Shown piece by piece: positions 1 through 5,836 of a DNA stretch of 6,310 nt (positions within the stretch are counted from its first letter, which is position 1; each line of letters starts with the position of its first letter). The position numbers and the translations under genes were made by a program. Below the pieces are notes generated by a model. It worked only from the letters and a program-made list of their open reading frames with translations. It did no database searches and had not been told where the DNA came from. The stretch is from an uncultured Prevotella sp. (GTDB lineage Bacteria > Bacteroidota > Bacteroidia > Bacteroidales > Bacteroidaceae): positions 1 through 6,310 of the forward strand of contig USCX01000076.1 of NCBI GenBank assembly GCA_900553285.1, written 5' to 3'.

Positions 1-387
1 TTTCTCATCGCACTGCTGACGCATTCGATCAACGCGCAGGTCATCAAGAAGACGCTCATCGAGTCCATCAAGCTCACGAGCATGGTCTACGCCGTGTCTG
101 CGTTCGGCAACCTGTTCGTCACGGTCTTTATGCGCCTCGGCTGCAGCAACGCCGTCACAAACCTGTTCGTGCACCTGCCGCTGGGCAAGTGGGGACTGTT
201 TGCGCTGATGATGGCGGTCGTGTTCCTGCTCGGCTTCCTGATGGACTGGATCGCGGTGTGCATGATCACGATCCCGATCTTTGTGCCGATCGCGACGGCT
301 GCCGGCTTCGACATACAGTCGGGTCATTCCGAGAGCGTCTCCCCAGAGCGCCACCCGGCGGGGTTGCACGTCGTTCGTCAGTCGTAG
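1..387 (+). pseudogene. TRAP transporter large permease (DctM family) fragment, open at 5' edge, 3' end replaced
   Basis: Reading frame 1 is open from the first base to a TAG at 385-387 (128 codons). Up to about residue 104 it reads as the C-terminal part of a TRAP (tripartite ATP-independent periplasmic) transporter large permease, the membrane subunit that imports organic acids with a periplasmic binding protein and a small permease. The visible features are hydrophobic spans around residues 28-47, 62-80 and 82-100 and the typical stretch FLLGFLMDWI...ITIPIFVPIATAAGFD. Family members normally continue with another 60 or more residues, including a conserved segment around NLQ and TPP. Here, after GFD (codon at 310-312), the similarity stops and 24 unrelated codons follow, which are antisense to the neighbouring methyltransferase gene. 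The start lies outside the window. Third codon positions are strongly G/C. The family call is by recognition of motifs; the substrate cannot be told. It is either a broken gene or one side of a chimeric join. Confidence 0.75.
312..313. other. Breakpoint joining two truncated genes
   Basis: On the plus strand, TRAP permease similarity ends at the Asp codon at 310-312. On the minus strand, methyltransferase-like similarity, read from 630 downward, ends with LYV at 315-310. Two genes in opposite orientation thus lose their 3' parts at the same place, to within a few bases. No insertion sequence, tRNA or evident direct repeat lies at the point. The exact base is uncertain by about 5-10 nt on each side. 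The join may be a real rearrangement or an artefact of assembly. Confidence 0.65.
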
Positions 388-630
388 CAGCAGCCGGTCG
401 GTCCGTTCAGAAAGCCCGGGATTGGCCTGGCGCCGCATCGCGGCCAATGGGGCGTAGGCGTAAAATTCGCCCCGTTCGTAAAAAACTTCCGTGATGAGCT
501 TGAAGGCAAACGGAGAATGCACGCCGTAGCCGCAACGATGGCGAAAGCGGCACAGCCACACGACGGGGCGCAAAAGCGAATGGGGATCGGTTTTCTTCAC
601 ATGGGCGAAAATAATACTTTTTGCGGACAT
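313..630 (-). pseudogene. SAM-dependent methyltransferase-like protein, N-terminal part only
   Basis: Reading the minus strand from an ATG at 630-628 gives about 106 meaningful residues. They include RFRHRCGYGVHSPFAFKLIT (residues about 28-47) followed by EVFYERGEFYAYAPL. This GYGVHSPFAF signature belongs to a family of roughly 230-250 residues found throughout Bacteroidales and usually annotated as class I SAM-dependent methyltransferase or hypothetical. The segment RRVALWGDALGMTRLYV (residues about 91-107) falls where the glycine-rich SAM-binding loop begins, although the loop itself looks degenerate. The similarity stops there, at about 312. The frame stays open by chance to the left edge, antisense to the TRAP permease. 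The start is uncertain: the frame is also open upstream, no promoter or ribosome binding site decides it, and a GTG lies 30 nt downstream at about 600. The catalytic domain is missing, so this piece cannot be functional unless the join is an artefact. The substrate is unknown. Confidence 0.65.
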
Positions 631-794
631 GGCCCAACCATAGGCCGCCGGAATGTGTGGCGGCGGGCCGGGGCGAAGCACGAAAATGGTCTCGTGAAGC
701 CGCCATGGAGGCGAAGTTTTGCTATGCGTAATTGTCAAACTCGCGGACGAAGTCTGAAAACATGTTATAGAACATATATTTCACTGTCGCAGGG

Positions 795-825
795 TTTGGT
801 GATTTACGGGAAGTGCCTATCTTTG
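795..825 (+). promoter_or_regulatory. Bacteroidota-type promoter driving the predicted small RNA
   Basis: TTTG at 795-798 and TATCTTTG at 818-825 are separated by 19 bases. This exactly matches the consensus for the primary sigma factor of this phylum (TTTG, 19-21 bases, TAnnTTTG). Transcription would start near 829. No protein-coding gene follows in this direction; an intrinsic terminator ends the unit only about 65 nt downstream. Confidence 0.7.
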
Positions 826-828
826 CAC

Positions 829-893
829 TGTGTTTTTCATAGTATTAGATTTAAGGTTTACAAAGATTGGGATACAGCGGTATCCCTTTTTTT
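829..893 (+). ncRNA. Predicted small RNA of about 65 nt, possibly of the Bacteroidales-1 type
   Basis: The unit is defined by a consensus promoter at 795-825 and a strong intrinsic terminator at 869-893, with no usable reading frame between. The body before the terminator hairpin is A+U-rich (about 40 nt, TTAGATTTAAGGTTTACAAAG in part) and has little obvious internal pairing. The Bacteroidales-1 RNA motif is described as a short Bacteroidales RNA bounded by exactly such a promoter and a terminator, often near the L20 ribosomal protein gene; no such gene is visible here. The match to that family is a suggestion from architecture, not from an alignment. The alternative is a transcription attenuator left behind by a lost downstream gene. 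Confidence 0.5.
869..893 (+). terminator. Intrinsic terminator of the predicted small RNA
   Basis: A perfect 7-bp stem, GGGATAC (869-875) with GTATCCC (880-886), closes a 4-base loop AGCG and is followed directly by seven T (887-893). The U-tract fits the plus strand only. Confidence 0.8.
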
Positions 894-998
894 ATATCCT
901 TTAATGAAAACACGGTCGCAGCCTGTCAAATTCGTTCCGTTTATGCCTATGTCCCGTACGTCCCAGTCCGGCCGTCGCGGACAGGAAGCGTGTTGCCC

Positions 999-1081
999 GG
1001 CGGCCTGACGGGGTTCTTCGGTGGCAGGCTTGCGTTCTGCAAAGCCAGGGTGGCAAAAGGAGGAGGTATGGTCAGGCCGCC
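999..1081. repeat. Inverted repeat with 11-bp arms
   Basis: GGCGGCCTGAC at 999-1009 is the exact reverse complement of GTCAGGCCGCC at 1071-1081. The 61-base interior contains a smaller imperfect hairpin (GGCTTGC near 1027 with GCAAAGCC near 1039). The arms do not extend beyond 11 bp and no target duplication is seen. The function is unknown; it could be a structured RNA or a remnant of a repeat element. Confidence 0.4.
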
Positions 1082-1104
1082 CTGTTTGGGAGAGATGTGG
1101 GCTT

Positions 1105-1123
1105 GACGGGCTTGCAGCCCGTC
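1105..1123 (+). other. Short GC-rich hairpin, weak terminator candidate
   Basis: GACGGGC (1105-1111) pairs with GCCCGTC (1117-1123) around a 5-base loop TTGCA. The following bases GGGCTTTGTTTG are only partly T-rich, so termination would be weak. No gene ends just upstream on the plus strand. Confidence 0.35.
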
Positions 1124-1195
1124 GGGCTTTGTTTGATGGAGTCCCGGTGGTTTCGGTGGCCAGGTTCGGGCGGTCTTGGGCTTATATGGGATGAC

Positions 1196-1229
1196 CGCGA
1201 AAAAAAACCTGTCGGGCTGACAGGTTTTT
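1196..1229 (-). terminator. Intrinsic terminator downstream of rnc
   Basis: AAAAACCTGTC (1203-1213) pairs perfectly with GACAGGTTTTT (1219-1229), an 11-bp stem with loop GGGCT on the plus strand. On the minus strand the stem runs into eight T (complement of 1200-1207), so it would end transcripts coming from rnc, whose stop codon is 143 nt upstream. The A and T flanks are symmetric, so it could also act on plus-strand transcripts. It marks rnc as the last gene of its operon. Confidence 0.7.
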
Positions 1230-1233
1230 CTCG

Positions 1234-1270
1234 CGCGGCGGGTGGCGTGACTGTCGCCGCGAGTGTTTTT
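1234..1270 (+). terminator. Second GC-rich hairpin next to the rnc terminator, possible plus-strand terminator
   Basis: CGCGGCG (1234-1240) pairs with CGCCGCG (1255-1261) across a 14-base loop, and a T run follows at 1266-1270 after the bases AGTG. A shorter alternative stem GGCG/CGCC (1244-1247 with 1255-1258) competes with it. It could stop plus-strand transcription from running into rnc antisense. The long loop and the spacer before the T run keep confidence low. Confidence 0.35.
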
Positions 1271-1372
1271 CCCCGAAGGCTGGCAGGCTCTCCGCTGTGT
1301 GTAAGCGTATGGAGCCATTTCCTGCGTGGGATGCTTTCTGTGGCTATGTCGGCTTTCTGCGCCGTGCCCTAT

Positions 1373-2440
1373 TCATTGTCTGCCGTTGGCTTGTTCGTGG
1401 AATGCGGCGTCCTCAGCGGCGCTGATGATGGCCTCGCGGTCGACTGTGGCGCTTCCTTCCTTGGTTGGGGTCGTGTGGCGCTTCCTCGTCGTAGCGTTTT
1501 TTTCTTCCATTTTTGCCACTGCGGTCGGGATGGCTGGCTGTTCGCCTTTTTTCTCCGTGTTTCCGGGTTTGCGGCGACGGCGTCTGCGCGAAGAGGCCGA
1601 CTGTCTTTCAGAGGGGGAGCCGGACGCTTGTGGAGTGTCCTTGTTCGCTTCTTCGTCAGCCTGTTTCTGGTGCAAGTCGCGGGCAGCAAGAACACGGCGG
1701 GCGAATTTCTGGTCATTGCGAATGCGGTTCAGCGCCTCTTTGGAGGCATTCTGCTGGCTCTCCTTCTTCGAGTACCCCTCGCCTTTCCCGGCGGGAATAC
1801 GTTCGAGGATGACCTCGCTGTAGAACACTGGGGCATTGGTGCCTTCGCCGACTTCGCTGCGCAGAGGGAAGTCGACAGCGACCTTATTTTTCTGGCACCA
1901 TTCGATAAGTCTGCTTTTGAAATTCACCTCACGCCGGGCCATGTTGCTCAGGTTGATGTGTTTGCCCAGCACACGGCTTTCGAAGAATCGTTTGCAGCCG
2001 CTGAAGCCGCGGTCAAGGTAAATGGCGCCAATCAGGGCCTCGAAGGCGTTTCCGTACATATAATTATTGTGTGCTGTCGCAGTGACCTCCTGACGTACCA
2101 GCCGGTCGAGTTTCATGTCGGCCGCGATGTGGTTCAGTGTGTCGCGCTGCACGATTTTGCTGCGCGTTGTCGTAAGGAATCCCTCGTCCTTACGTTCGAA
2201 CTGCCGGTAAACGATGTCACTCACGATGGCCTCCAAGACGGCGTCGCCGAGGAATTCCAGGCGCTCGTTGTTGAGGGCGCGGCCCTGCTTGTTGCGGAAG
2301 ACCTGGGACTTGTGCGTCAGGGCGATTTTATAGTACTCGATGTGCTTCGGATAGAAGCCCAAGATGTTATATAGACGCGAATAAAGCTCCCTGTCGCTGC
2401 GGACAAGGAGCTTTATTCGGTCGAACAGATTATTCATCAT
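1373..2440 (-). CDS. rnc: Ribonuclease III with a long basic C-terminal extension
   Basis: A 355-residue endonuclease that cuts double-stranded RNA in the cytoplasm, in rRNA maturation and mRNA turnover. The RNase III domain spans about residues 20-155. Its signature NERLEFLGD (58-66) carries the metal-binding residues Glu59, Glu62 and Asp66, and a second block GNAFEALIGAIYLD is at 130-143. The double-stranded-RNA-binding domain (about 173-243) starts at FKSRLIEWCQKN and ends in KKESQQNASKEALNRI. The remaining roughly 110 residues are a low-complexity charged tail with six consecutive arginines (285-290); bacterial RNase III is usually about 220-250 residues. Asn131 stands where E. coli has the metal-binding Asp114, while the Glu equivalent to Glu117 (Glu134) is present. 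Two ATG codons in a row (2440, 2437) make the start ambiguous by one residue. It lies 21 nt after fabF and is co-transcribed with it. Confidence 0.95.
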   Translation of the reverse strand: MMNNLFDRIKLLVRSDRELYSRLYNILGFYPKHIEYYKIALTHKSQVFRNKQGRALNNERLEFLGDAVLEAIVSDIVYRQFERKDEGFLTTTRSKIVQRDTLNHIAADMKLDRLVRQEVTATAHNNYMYGNAFEALIGAIYLDRGFSGCKRFFESRVLGKHINLSNMARREVNFKSRLIEWCQKNKVAVDFPLRSEVGEGTNAPVFYSEVILERIPAGKGEGYSKKESQQNASKEALNRIRNDQKFARRVLAARDLHQKQADEEANKDTPQASGSPSERQSASSRRRRRRKPGNTEKKGEQPAIPTAVAKMEEKNATTRKRHTTPTKEGSATVDREAIISAAEDAAFHEQANGRQ

Positions 2441-2461
2441 AACGACACGTGAAAATATAGG

Positions 2462-3727
2462 TTACTCTGCGTACTTTTTCATTATGCAGCATGCGTTGTG
2501 TCCGCCGAAGCCGAACGTGTTGCTCAACGCTGCGCGCACCGTACGTTTCTGTGCTTTACCGAAAGTAAAGTTCAGGTTGTAATCTATGTTCTCATCGTCA
2601 TCACCTTCTTCGTGATTGATGGTCGGAGGAACTATATCGTTTTGCACAGCCAGGACGCACGCCATGGCTTCTACGGCGCCGGCTGCACCCAGCAGGTGGC
2701 CCGTCATCGACTTCGTTGAGCTGATGTTGAGCTTGTAGGCGTGCTCGCCGAAGAGCGCTTTGATGGCTTTCTCTTCCGAAATGTCACCCACAGGCGTCGA
2801 CGTTCCGTGCACGTTGATATAGTCTATGTCTTCGACTGTCATGCCTGCGTCTTCCAGCGCGTTCTTCATCACGAGACGCGCGCCCAGGCCCTCGGGGTGG
2901 GATGCAGTGATGTGATGAGCGTCGGCAGACATTCCGACACCTGCCACTTCGCAATAGATCTTTGCACCACGGGCCTTAGCGTGTTCGAGTTCTTCGAGAA
3001 TCAGGCAGGCGGCACCTTCGCCCAAGACGAAGCCGTCCCGGCTGGCACTGAAAGGACGCGAAGCGTGTTGCGGGTCGTCATTGCGGGTTGACAGGGCGTG
3101 CATGGAGTTGAAGCCGCCTACGCCGGCAGGCCAGATGGCAGCTTCTGCGCCGCCTGTCACCATCATGTCGGCTTTCCCGAGGCGGATGAGGTTGAAGGCA
3201 TCGGCCAGCGCGTTAGTCGACGAGGCGCAGGCTGACGTGGTCGTAAAGTTCGGGCCGTGGAAGCCGTAGTTTATGGCTATCTGGCCCGACGCAATGTCGG
3301 CGATCATCTTCGGGATGAAGAACGGGTTGTACTTCGGTCCCATCGTTGCGCCGTTCACGGCATAATTGCCTGCCTCTTCCTCAAAGGTGTGGAGGCCGCC
3401 GATTCCTACACCGAGCACCACGCCTATGCGGTTCCTGTCTACCTTCTCCAGATCGACGTTGCAGTCTTTCACGGCTTCCATGGCGGCCACTATGGCGTAC
3501 TGCTCGTAGAGGTCCATTTTGCGTGCTTCCTTCCGGTCGATGAAGTCGGTAACTTTGAAGCCTTTCACCTCGCAAGCAAACTGGGTTTTGAACTTCGAAG
3601 CGTCGAAATGGGTGATCGGGCCAGCGCCGCTAACGCCTTTCAGCAGGTTTTCCCATGTTTCGGGAGCCGTATTGCCCACTGGCGTCAAAGCGCCCATTCC
3701 GGTTACGACAACTCTTTTTAATTCCAT
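2462..3727 (-). CDS. fabF: Beta-ketoacyl-[acyl-carrier-protein] synthase II
   Basis: A 421-residue, full-length condensing enzyme of type II fatty acid synthesis. It joins malonyl-ACP to an acyl-ACP with loss of CO2, lengthening the chain by two carbons in the cytoplasm. The thiolase-fold signature is complete. The nucleophile Cys167 sits in TTTSACASSTNALADA, and the two catalytic histidines are His307 (NVHGTSTPVGD) and His344 (KSMTGHLLGAAGA), with Lys339 before the second. The C-terminal glycine-rich SNTFGFGGHNA (402-412) is also typical. The start MELKRVVVTGMGALTPVGN matches the usual family start. The gene follows acpP by 33 nt and precedes rnc by 21 nt, so the synthase is made together with its carrier protein. 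No Shine-Dalgarno sequence precedes the ATG, as expected in this phylum. No anomaly was seen. Confidence 0.97.
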   Translation of the reverse strand: MELKRVVVTGMGALTPVGNTAPETWENLLKGVSGAGPITHFDASKFKTQFACEVKGFKVTDFIDRKEARKMDLYEQYAIVAAMEAVKDCNVDLEKVDRNRIGVVLGVGIGGLHTFEEEAGNYAVNGATMGPKYNPFFIPKMIADIASGQIAINYGFHGPNFTTTSACASSTNALADAFNLIRLGKADMMVTGGAEAAIWPAGVGGFNSMHALSTRNDDPQHASRPFSASRDGFVLGEGAACLILEELEHAKARGAKIYCEVAGVGMSADAHHITASHPEGLGARLVMKNALEDAGMTVEDIDYINVHGTSTPVGDISEEKAIKALFGEHAYKLNISSTKSMTGHLLGAAGAVEAMACVLAVQNDIVPPTINHEEGDDDENIDYNLNFTFGKAQKRTVRAALSNTFGFGGHNACCIMKKYAE

Positions 3728-3760
3728 ATCTTCGTTAAAGAGGAGGAAAAGCCTGCTTTT

Positions 3761-3997
3761 TTACTTTGTCTTTTCTTCGATGTATGCGATGGCGTCGCCT
3801 ACGGTCTGGATCTTTTCAGCCTGATCGTCGGGGATTTGGATGTTGAATTCTTTTTCGAACTCCATGATCAGTTCTACGGTGTCCAGAGAATCCGCGCCCA
3901 AGTCGTTAGCGAAGCTGGCTTCGTTCTTTACTTCTGCTTCGTCTACACTCAGTTTGTCTACGATGATTTGTTTTACTTTTGCTTCGATATCAGACAT
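3761..3997 (-). CDS. acpP: Acyl carrier protein
   Basis: A 78-residue acidic helical protein that carries the growing acyl chain of fatty acid synthesis on a phosphopantetheine arm attached to Ser37 in GADSLDTVELIMEFE. The length and the start MSDIEAKVKQIIVDKL are those of typical bacterial AcpP. The frame is open for 44 more codons upstream (to 4129), but that extension crosses the promoter region and lacks any resemblance to the family, so the ATG at 3997-3995 is the correct start. This is the first gene of the acpP-fabF-rnc unit. Codon choice has more A/T in third positions than the CoA-transferase gene upstream, which may reflect high expression. Confidence 0.97.
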   Translation of the reverse strand: MSDIEAKVKQIIVDKLSVDEAEVKNEASFANDLGADSLDTVELIMEFEKEFNIQIPDDQAEKIQTVGDAIAYIEEKTK

Positions 3998-4053
3998 AAT
4001 CGATAAATTTAAGTGATTAGTAAGTTCGTTGGATTTATATACTTTTCCGGTTG

Positions 4054-4085
4054 CAAAAATAGTCGTTATATTCAAAACCAACAAG
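4054..4085 (-). promoter_or_regulatory. Likely promoter of the acpP-fabF-rnc operon
   Basis: On the minus strand, CTTG (4085-4082), 20 bases of spacer and TATTTTTG (4061-4054) match the Bacteroidota promoter consensus, with one mismatch in the upstream box. Transcription would begin near 4050, giving an untranslated leader of about 50 nt before the acpP ATG at 3997. Confidence 0.6.
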
Positions 4086-4182
4086 TATTTCAATGAAAAA
4101 AGCGCCTTTTCTTGCACATTTTTTGCCAAGGTGTGCGCGATTTCCTGTCTCGGTGGCCGTCAGGGTTGCGGGCGGCGACAGG

Positions 4183-4223
4183 AAAAACGCCCGCTGCGAC
4201 GGGGCTCACGGTCACTGCGGGCG
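4183..4223 (-). terminator. Intrinsic terminator after the CoA-transferase gene
   Basis: On the minus strand, CGCCCGC (4223-4217) pairs with GCGGGCG (4194-4188). After a single A-A mismatch, GTGAC (4215-4211) pairs with GTCGC (4200-4196) around a 10-base loop. Five T follow (complement of 4183-4187). It begins 12 nt past the stop codon and separates this gene from the acpP promoter downstream. Confidence 0.8.
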
Positions 4224-4235
4224 GTTCAGGCTGGG

Positions 4236-5741
4236 TCAGTCGACGATGTATTCCGACCAGTCGGTCAGGCGCATGTCGCCTTTGCGCCGATAGGTGTCGT
4301 GCATGGCGAAGGCTGCCGAGAGGATGTGGTGCGTGTGGCCTCCGCCTTTGGCTGCCAGACGCAGGTATTCTTGAAGTATCGGGCGGTAGTCCGGGTGGGC
4401 GATGGCCACGATGGCCTCGGCCTTCTCCATCGCGCATTTTCCGCGCAGGTCGGCCACGCCGTATTCCGTCACGATGGCGTCGACATAATGCTCTGTGTGG
4501 TCGACGTGGGAGCAGAAGGGGACAATCGAACTGATTTTGCCGTCTTTCGTGGTGGAGCCGCAGGTGAACGTGCTCAGCATGGCGTTGCACGTGAAGTCGG
4601 CTGAGCCGCCCACGCCGTTCATCATGTAGGTCCCGCCTATCTTGGTGGAGTTCACGTGGCCGTAGATGTCGGCTTCGATGGCGGTGTTGAGCGAGCAGAT
4701 GCCGAGGCGGGCGATGATTTCCGGGCAGTTGGATATTTCCGAAGGGCGGAGGAGCAGGCGGCCGCGGTATTCGTTCATGTTGGCGTAGAGTTCCTGCAGG
4801 TGGTCGCTGCTGATGGTCAGTGCGCCCGTCGAGGCGGTGGCCACGCGGCCTTCGAGCATCAGGTGGAGCGGGGCCTCTTGCAGGACTTCCGTGTAGATGT
4901 TGAAGTTCGGCACGTCTTTCGATTGCCCCAGCGCGCCGAGCACGGCGTTGGCACCCGATCCTACGCCCGATTGCAGCGTGAGGGTGTGGGGCGGCAGGTA
5001 GCCTTTCTTTATGTTCCAGGCGAGGAAGTCGGCCATGTGTGCCCCGATGGCGTCGGTCACGGGCGTGGGGGACGTCATCGGGCGGCCCTCGTCGGGCACG
5101 TGGCAGTCGTAGATGCCGGTGATGCGCCGTGTCTCGATTTCGATGTAGGGGAGGCCGATGCGCTCGATGGGCTGCGTGATGCGTACCGGCGTGCGGAACG
5201 GGTGGTCCTCGATTTCATAGATGTCGTGCATGCCGATGATTTTCGTCGAGTGCCATGAGTTCCGTTCGATGAATATGCCTTTGCGGGCCAGCCGGCAGAT
5301 GGTCGGCGCGATGCCTATGCCTGCCGTCAGGTAGATGCGTGAGCGGTCGCCGAAGTCCTCCACTTCGACGGCTTCGAGTATGCCCCAGTCGATGTGCCCG
5401 GTGGTCCCTTGGCGCAGGTGGGCCGCATTGTCCGACAGGTTGAAGTCCATATACCGCACGCGGCCCTCATTGTAGGCCTTGCGTATCTCCTTGTTCACCG
5501 AAAAGGGGAATCGGCGGTCGATGGCGGCCAGCTCGCCGTCACAGCTGGCGCCGATGGAGGCCCCGGTGACCACGTTCACCTTAAAGGGGCGGCCGGCGGC
5601 GTGCTCTTCACGCGCACGCCGGGCTATCTCGGGGGTGATGCGCTTGGGAGCACCGGCCGGGCCGAAACCGCCCACACCGATGGTGTCGCCGTGCTGGACG
5701 AGCGCGGCTGCTTCTTGTGGAGTGATGGTACAAATGGACAT
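4236..5741 (-). CDS. Acetyl-CoA hydrolase/transferase family CoA-transferase (succinyl- or propionyl-CoA:acetate type)
   Basis: A 501-residue, full-length class I CoA-transferase of the Cat1/AarC/ScpC group. It moves CoA between short-chain acids such as acetate, succinate, propionate or butyrate, through a glutamyl-CoA thioester, in the cytoplasm. Visible motifs in order are HGDTIGVGGFGPAGAPK (17-33), the glycine loop GVGSGANAVL (259-268), NIYTEVLQ (281-288) with the expected catalytic Glu285, NGVGGSADF (375-383) and TEYGVADLRGK (425-435). In anaerobic Bacteroidales such enzymes take part in releasing acetate, propionate or butyrate; which acid is used here cannot be read from the sequence. 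I chose the ATG at 5741. An in-frame TTG at 5774 would add 11 residues but overlaps the -7 promoter box, so it would lie upstream of the transcript start. The gene has its own promoter and terminator and is therefore probably monocistronic. Confidence 0.92.
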   Translation of the reverse strand: MSICTITPQEAAALVQHGDTIGVGGFGPAGAPKRITPEIARRAREEHAAGRPFKVNVVTGASIGASCDGELAAIDRRFPFSVNKEIRKAYNEGRVRYMDFNLSDNAAHLRQGTTGHIDWGILEAVEVEDFGDRSRIYLTAGIGIAPTICRLARKGIFIERNSWHSTKIIGMHDIYEIEDHPFRTPVRITQPIERIGLPYIEIETRRITGIYDCHVPDEGRPMTSPTPVTDAIGAHMADFLAWNIKKGYLPPHTLTLQSGVGSGANAVLGALGQSKDVPNFNIYTEVLQEAPLHLMLEGRVATASTGALTISSDHLQELYANMNEYRGRLLLRPSEISNCPEIIARLGICSLNTAIEADIYGHVNSTKIGGTYMMNGVGGSADFTCNAMLSTFTCGSTTKDGKISSIVPFCSHVDHTEHYVDAIVTEYGVADLRGKCAMEKAEAIVAIAHPDYRPILQEYLRLAAKGGGHTHHILSAAFAMHDTYRRKGDMRLTDWSEYIVD

Positions 5742-5771
5742 AGGGATTGCAGTTAGTAATGATTCCAACCG

Positions 5772-5802
5772 CAAATTTAGAAAAAATTCCGGGGCTGTGA
5801 AA
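5772..5802 (-). promoter_or_regulatory. Likely promoter of the CoA-transferase gene
   Basis: On the minus strand, TTTC (5802-5799), a 19-base spacer and TAAATTTG (5779-5772) fit the Bacteroidota consensus with one mismatch. The transcript would start near 5768, about 27 nt before the ATG at 5741. This placement excludes the upstream in-frame TTG as a start. Confidence 0.6.
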
Positions 5803-5836
5803 AAGTTTCAGGCAATATGTCGCGAAAAGGGGCGGC

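Larger units (their letters stand above)
631..1372. other. Gene-free stretch of about 740 bases with a predicted small RNA and hairpins
   Basis: None of the open frames here resembles a known protein, and several run straight through terminators, so I call no protein gene. From 721 to about 910 the DNA is clearly more A+T-rich than its surroundings and contains a promoter followed by a terminator on the plus strand. From about 960 to 1275 it is G+C-rich with a series of inverted repeats: 999-1009 with 1071-1081, 1105-1111 with 1117-1123, 1203-1213 with 1219-1229, and 1234-1240 with 1255-1261. I see nothing beyond this between 1276 and the rnc stop codon at 1373. Confidence 0.6.

Noticed and set aside
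722..775. Minus-strand 17-codon frame MFYNMFSDFVREFDNYA
   Set aside because: Too short, no promoter or ribosome binding site, and no recognised family; it may simply be chance in an A+T-rich stretch.
762..775. Dyad ATGTT-ATAG-AACAT just upstream of the small-RNA promoter, a possible operator
   Set aside because: Five-base arms in A+T-rich DNA are expected by chance, and no regulator gene is nearby.
827..843. Possible hairpin ACTGTG-TTTTT-CATAGT at the 5' end of the small RNA
   Set aside because: The expected transcript start near 829 lies inside the left arm, so the full stem would not be transcribed; it also needs a wobble pair.
517..1008. Open frame of 163 codons on the plus strand
   Set aside because: It is antisense to the methyltransferase start, then crosses the A+T-rich promoter and the small-RNA terminator; no family resemblance.
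1059..1106. AGGAGG followed closely by ATG and a 12-codon frame (MVRPPCLGEMWA), then a hairpin at 1105-1123, resembling a leader peptide with attenuator
   Set aside because: The spacing between AGGAGG and ATG is only one base, this phylum does not rely on Shine-Dalgarno sequences, and there is no downstream gene to regulate.
947..1318. Open frame of 123 codons on the minus strand downstream of rnc
   Set aside because: It spans the terminator hairpins, has a composition typical of translated non-coding G+C-rich DNA (many Pro, Arg, Lys) and resembles no family.
1097..2374. Open frame of 425 codons on the plus strand antisense to rnc
   Set aside because: It is the antisense shadow of a well-recognised RNase III gene, runs through the rnc terminator at 1203-1229, and its sequence resembles no family.
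4144..4182. CCTGTC and GACAGG arms flanking 27 bases, next to the CoA-transferase terminator
   Set aside because: Short arms with a long loop; the adjacent 4183-4223 hairpin already explains termination.
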